Shown one piece after another: positions 58,256 to 60,014 of a stretch of DNA of 60,014 bases. The notes below the pieces were generated by a model. That model saw only the letters and a list, made by a program, of their open reading frames with translations, did no database searches and was not told where the DNA came from. Positions within the stretch are counted from its first letter, which is position 1. Each line of letters starts with the position of its first letter. The translations under genes were made by a program, and so were the position numbers. Source of the stretch: an uncultured Tessaracoccus sp. (GTDB taxonomy: Bacteria > Actinomycetota > Actinomycetes > Propionibacteriales > Propionibacteriaceae); contig NZ_CAMYPD010000013.1 of assembly GCF_947286155.1 (NCBI RefSeq), forward strand, positions 1 through 60,014, in the 5' to 3' direction.

Positions 58256-59319
58256 TGGCCCACGCTGGCCAGCCGCTCGGCCAAGTCTTGCTCAGCGAGT
58301 GCGTCGAGCGCAGGCCCGAGCTGTCCGTCGAGCACTTGATCGAGGTTGTGAGCCTTGAAACCGATGCGGTGATCGGTGATGCGGTTTTCGGGGAAGTTGT
58401 AGGTGCGGATGCGCTCGGAGCGGTCGACGGTGCGCACCTGCGATTTGCGACTCGCCGCAGCTTCCTCGGCGGCCTGTTCTTCCGCAATCTGGATCAGCTT
58501 CGAGCGCAGCATGCGCATGGCCGATTCCCGGTTTTGAATCTGCGAGCGTTCGTTCTGGCAGCTCACGACCGTGCCTGTCGGGAGGTGGGTGATGCGCACA
58601 GCGGAGTCGGTGGTGTTCACGCCCTGGCCGCCAGGCCCCGAGCTGCGGTACACATCGATGCGGAGGTCGTCGTCGTTGATCTCGATCTCGTCGGGTTCGA
58701 CGTCGGGTGAGACGAGCACGCCGGCAGCGGAAGTGTGAATCCTGCCCTGCGTTTCCGTTACGGGCACGCGCTGAACCCGGTGCACGCCACCTTCGAACTT
58801 GAGTCGACCATACGGAGCGAACTCCGACTGAGCAGTACCCTTCACCGCGAGCGTGACAGACTTGAAGCCGCCCAGATCCGTCTCTTGCGCGTCAAGCACC
58901 TCAATCTTCCAACCCACGTGTTCCGCGTAGCGCTGGTACATCCGGAACAGATCGCCCGCGAACAGCGCAGATTCTTCGCCACCTTCGCCAGACTTGATCT
59001 CGAGAATGGCGTCATTGTCGTCGTTCGGGTCGCGAGGAGCGAGGAGGCGGGTGAGCTTCTCGGTCATGACCTCAAGCCGTGCGTCAAGCTCGGCTACCTC
59101 ACCGGCGAACGCCTCGTCCTCTTCGGCGAGTTCCGCAGCCGCCTCACGGTCTTCCACGAGGCGTTGATATTCCTCCACGCTCTCGACGATGGGCCGTAGC
59201 GAGGCGTAGCGACGCCCCACCTTGCGCGAGCGGGAGAGGTCGCTCAGCACCTCTGGGTCAGCCAACTGCCCCTCGAGCTCATGGAATTCTTCAACTAAGG
59301 GGGCTGCGTTCTCGAACAT
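58252..59319 (-). CDS. prfA: Peptide chain release factor 1
   Basis: A 355-residue factor reading UAA/UAG. The tripeptide anticodon is PVT (RVPVTETQGR), the RF1 form, and the peptidyl-hydrolase motif is GPGGQGVNTTDSAVRITH (near 226-243). It lies between rpmE and prmC. Confidence 0.98.
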   Translation of the reverse strand: MFENAAPLVEEFHELEGQLADPEVLSDLSRSRKVGRRYASLRPIVESVEEYQRLVEDREAAAELAEEDEAFAGEVAELDARLEVMTEKLTRLLAPRDPNDDNDAILEIKSGEGGEESALFAGDLFRMYQRYAEHVGWKIEVLDAQETDLGGFKSVTLAVKGTAQSEFAPYGRLKFEGGVHRVQRVPVTETQGRIHTSAAGVLVSPDVEPDEIEINDDDLRIDVYRSSGPGGQGVNTTDSAVRITHLPTGTVVSCQNERSQIQNRESAMRMLRSKLIQIAEEQAAEEAAASRKSQVRTVDRSERIRTYNFPENRITDHRIGFKAHNLDQVLDGQLGPALDALAEQDLAERLASVGQ

Positions 59320-59340
59320 ATTGCTCCGACGTGAAAGTGG

Positions 59341-59376
59341 TGAAGGGGCACCGAGCTGCTACTCAGTGCCCCTTCA
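59341..59376. terminator. Hairpin between rpmE and prfA
   Basis: TGAAGGGGCAC (59341-59351) pairs with GTGCCCCTTCA (59366-59376) across a 14-nt loop. On the minus strand a T-run precedes rather than follows the stem. It may trim or attenuate rpmE-prfA transcripts. Confidence 0.6.
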
Positions 59377-59493
59377 AAAATGATAGGTCGGTTCGGCAGC
59401 CAGAAGGCTGAGGAACCGGGCATCCGTGACCGCCCTTGGGCAGCGGCGGCACACGGAGTACTGCGACGCTCGCTCGTGGAGCGTGCAGCACGA

Positions 59494-59700
59494 TCACTTC
59501 TTGGCGTAGCGGCGCTCGAAGCGGGCCACACGACCACCGGTGTCGAGAATCTTCTGCTTGCCGGTGTAGAACGGGTGGCAGGCCGAGCAGACGTCAGCGC
59601 TCAGCGAGCCGGACTCGGCCGTGCTGCGGGTGGTGAAGGTGTTCCCGCACGTGCACGTGACGTTCACCTCGTGGTAGGTGGGGTGGATTCCCTGCTTCAT
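59494..59700 (-). CDS. rpmE: 50S ribosomal protein L31 (zinc-binding type)
   Basis: A 68-residue ribosomal protein. The zinc set C16, C18, C38 and C41 (VTCTCGN and DVCSACHP) marks the Cys-containing C+ form. The C-terminus TGGRVARFERRYAKK is typical. The ATG at 59700 has GAGGAG at 6 nt. Confidence 0.97.
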   Translation of the reverse strand: MKQGIHPTYHEVNVTCTCGNTFTTRSTAESGSLSADVCSACHPFYTGKQKILDTGGRVARFERRYAKK

Positions 59701-59731
59701 AGTGTTCTCCTCGTGGTGTGTTTCCCCGGGT

Positions 59732-59750
59732 CGCGGGATGGCACCCCGCG
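59732..59750 (-). promoter_or_regulatory. Hairpin in the rpmE leader
   Basis: CGCGGG/CCCGCG with a 7-nt loop lies 32 bp before the rpmE start codon, in its presumed 5' untranslated region. A regulatory role (for example L31 feedback) is possible but not shown. Confidence 0.4.
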
Positions 59751-59828
59751 TGAACCGGCACAGCGTTTAAGTATGCCGCGAGACGCGCTCGAAACGAAAT
59801 CGCCTCGCTGGTTTCATATGTTTGCTCA

Positions 59829-59968
59829 TCACAATCGAGGGTGTAGTTGGTTTCTGAACCCGCCGCTTTCGAGGAGTGATCGGGCGATGTAGTTGGTGAG
59901 GTTTCGGAAGCACCTTCTATATGTCCGAATCCGAAGATGCAATCGCATGTCCAGCCACCGCACTACCC
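59829..59968 (-). pseudogene. C-terminal fragment, possibly of a transposase, cut by contig end
   Basis: On the minus strand the frame is open from the adapter junction to a TGA at 59829-59831, about 46 residues. The translation is Arg-rich (RLHLRIRTYRRCFRNLTNYI) and then reads ARSLLESGGFR. This looks like the tail of an insertion-sequence transposase. An IS at the contig edge would explain the assembly break. Too short to name; rpmE follows 128 bp later. Confidence 0.35.
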
Positions 59969-60014
59969 CTGTCTCTTATACACATCTGACGCTGCCGACG
60001 ACTCCTTACGTGTA
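59969..60014. other. Sequencing adapter (inverse complement of 1-46)
   Basis: The last 46 bases are the exact inverse complement of bases 1-46: mosaic end, read-1 adapter and index-like stretch. This is library sequence, not genome. Confidence 0.97.

Overview
The window is about 60 kb of high-GC actinobacterial chromosome, almost wholly coding, with dense translationally coupled operons and many GTG starts. Three things point to a propionic-acid-bacterium relative (Propionibacteriaceae; genus not resolvable): a methylmalonyl-CoA epimerase and a PduO-type cobalamin adenosyltransferase (propionate/B12 metabolism), the GlgE alpha-glucan route, and NucS/EndoMS mismatch repair. No phage, CRISPR array, rRNA or tRNA was seen. 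Both ends (1-46 and 59969-60014) are the same Nextera-type sequencing adapter in inverted orientation, so this is a complete short contig with untrimmed adapters.

Layout. 48-4200: a clipped gene end, a small membrane protein and dnaE. 4359-7133: a GH2 glycosidase fused to a DUF2804 domain. 7136-16138: tryptophan and histidine genes on the minus strand (hisI-trpE-membrane protein, then HGxxG protein-trpC, then trpB-trpA-SCO1 lipoprotein), interrupted by plus-strand mutY, a DUF2231/cytochrome b5 membrane protein and a Phd/PIN toxin-antitoxin pair. 16162-23682: a TIGR03085 protein, gatC-gatA-gatB, and a cysteine desulfurase-mnmA-MetE-like group. 23777-32049: glgX-glgE-mak-glgB plus a Nudix protein, i.e. 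glycogen/alpha-glucan turnover. 32145-40980: a very large secreted GH92 mannosidase, a thioredoxin-fold/TPR co-chaperone, pgm and mce. 41097-46658: a DivIVA-like coiled-coil protein with an AI-2E family exporter, nucS with two coupled genes, a cyclophilin lipoprotein and a cobalamin adenosyltransferase. 46659-47465: a repeat-rich stretch. 47466-59700: rpmE, prfA-prmC-tsaC-wecA and the whole F-type ATP synthase operon, in the order usual for Actinobacteria.

How it fits together. GlgE, maltokinase and GlgB build alpha-glucan from maltose-1-phosphate, GlgX debranches it and Pgm links it to central metabolism. The GH2 and GH92 enzymes could feed in scavenged sugars. The sulfurtransferase genes serve tRNA thiolation, GatCAB serves tRNA amidation, and prfA/prmC/tsaC/rpmE serve translation.

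The main non-obvious signals are: (i) a repeated TAGNNT box 6-8 nt before ten start codons, implying widespread leaderless transcription; (ii) three intergenic inverted repeats with unrelated 15-21 bp perfect arms and 24-42 nt centres; (iii) short palindromic REP-like units in two intergenic clusters; (iv) unusual fusions (GH2-DUF2804, DUF2231-cytochrome b5, GNAT remnant-Nudix) and a giant GH92 protein that ends exactly at a sortase-like motif.
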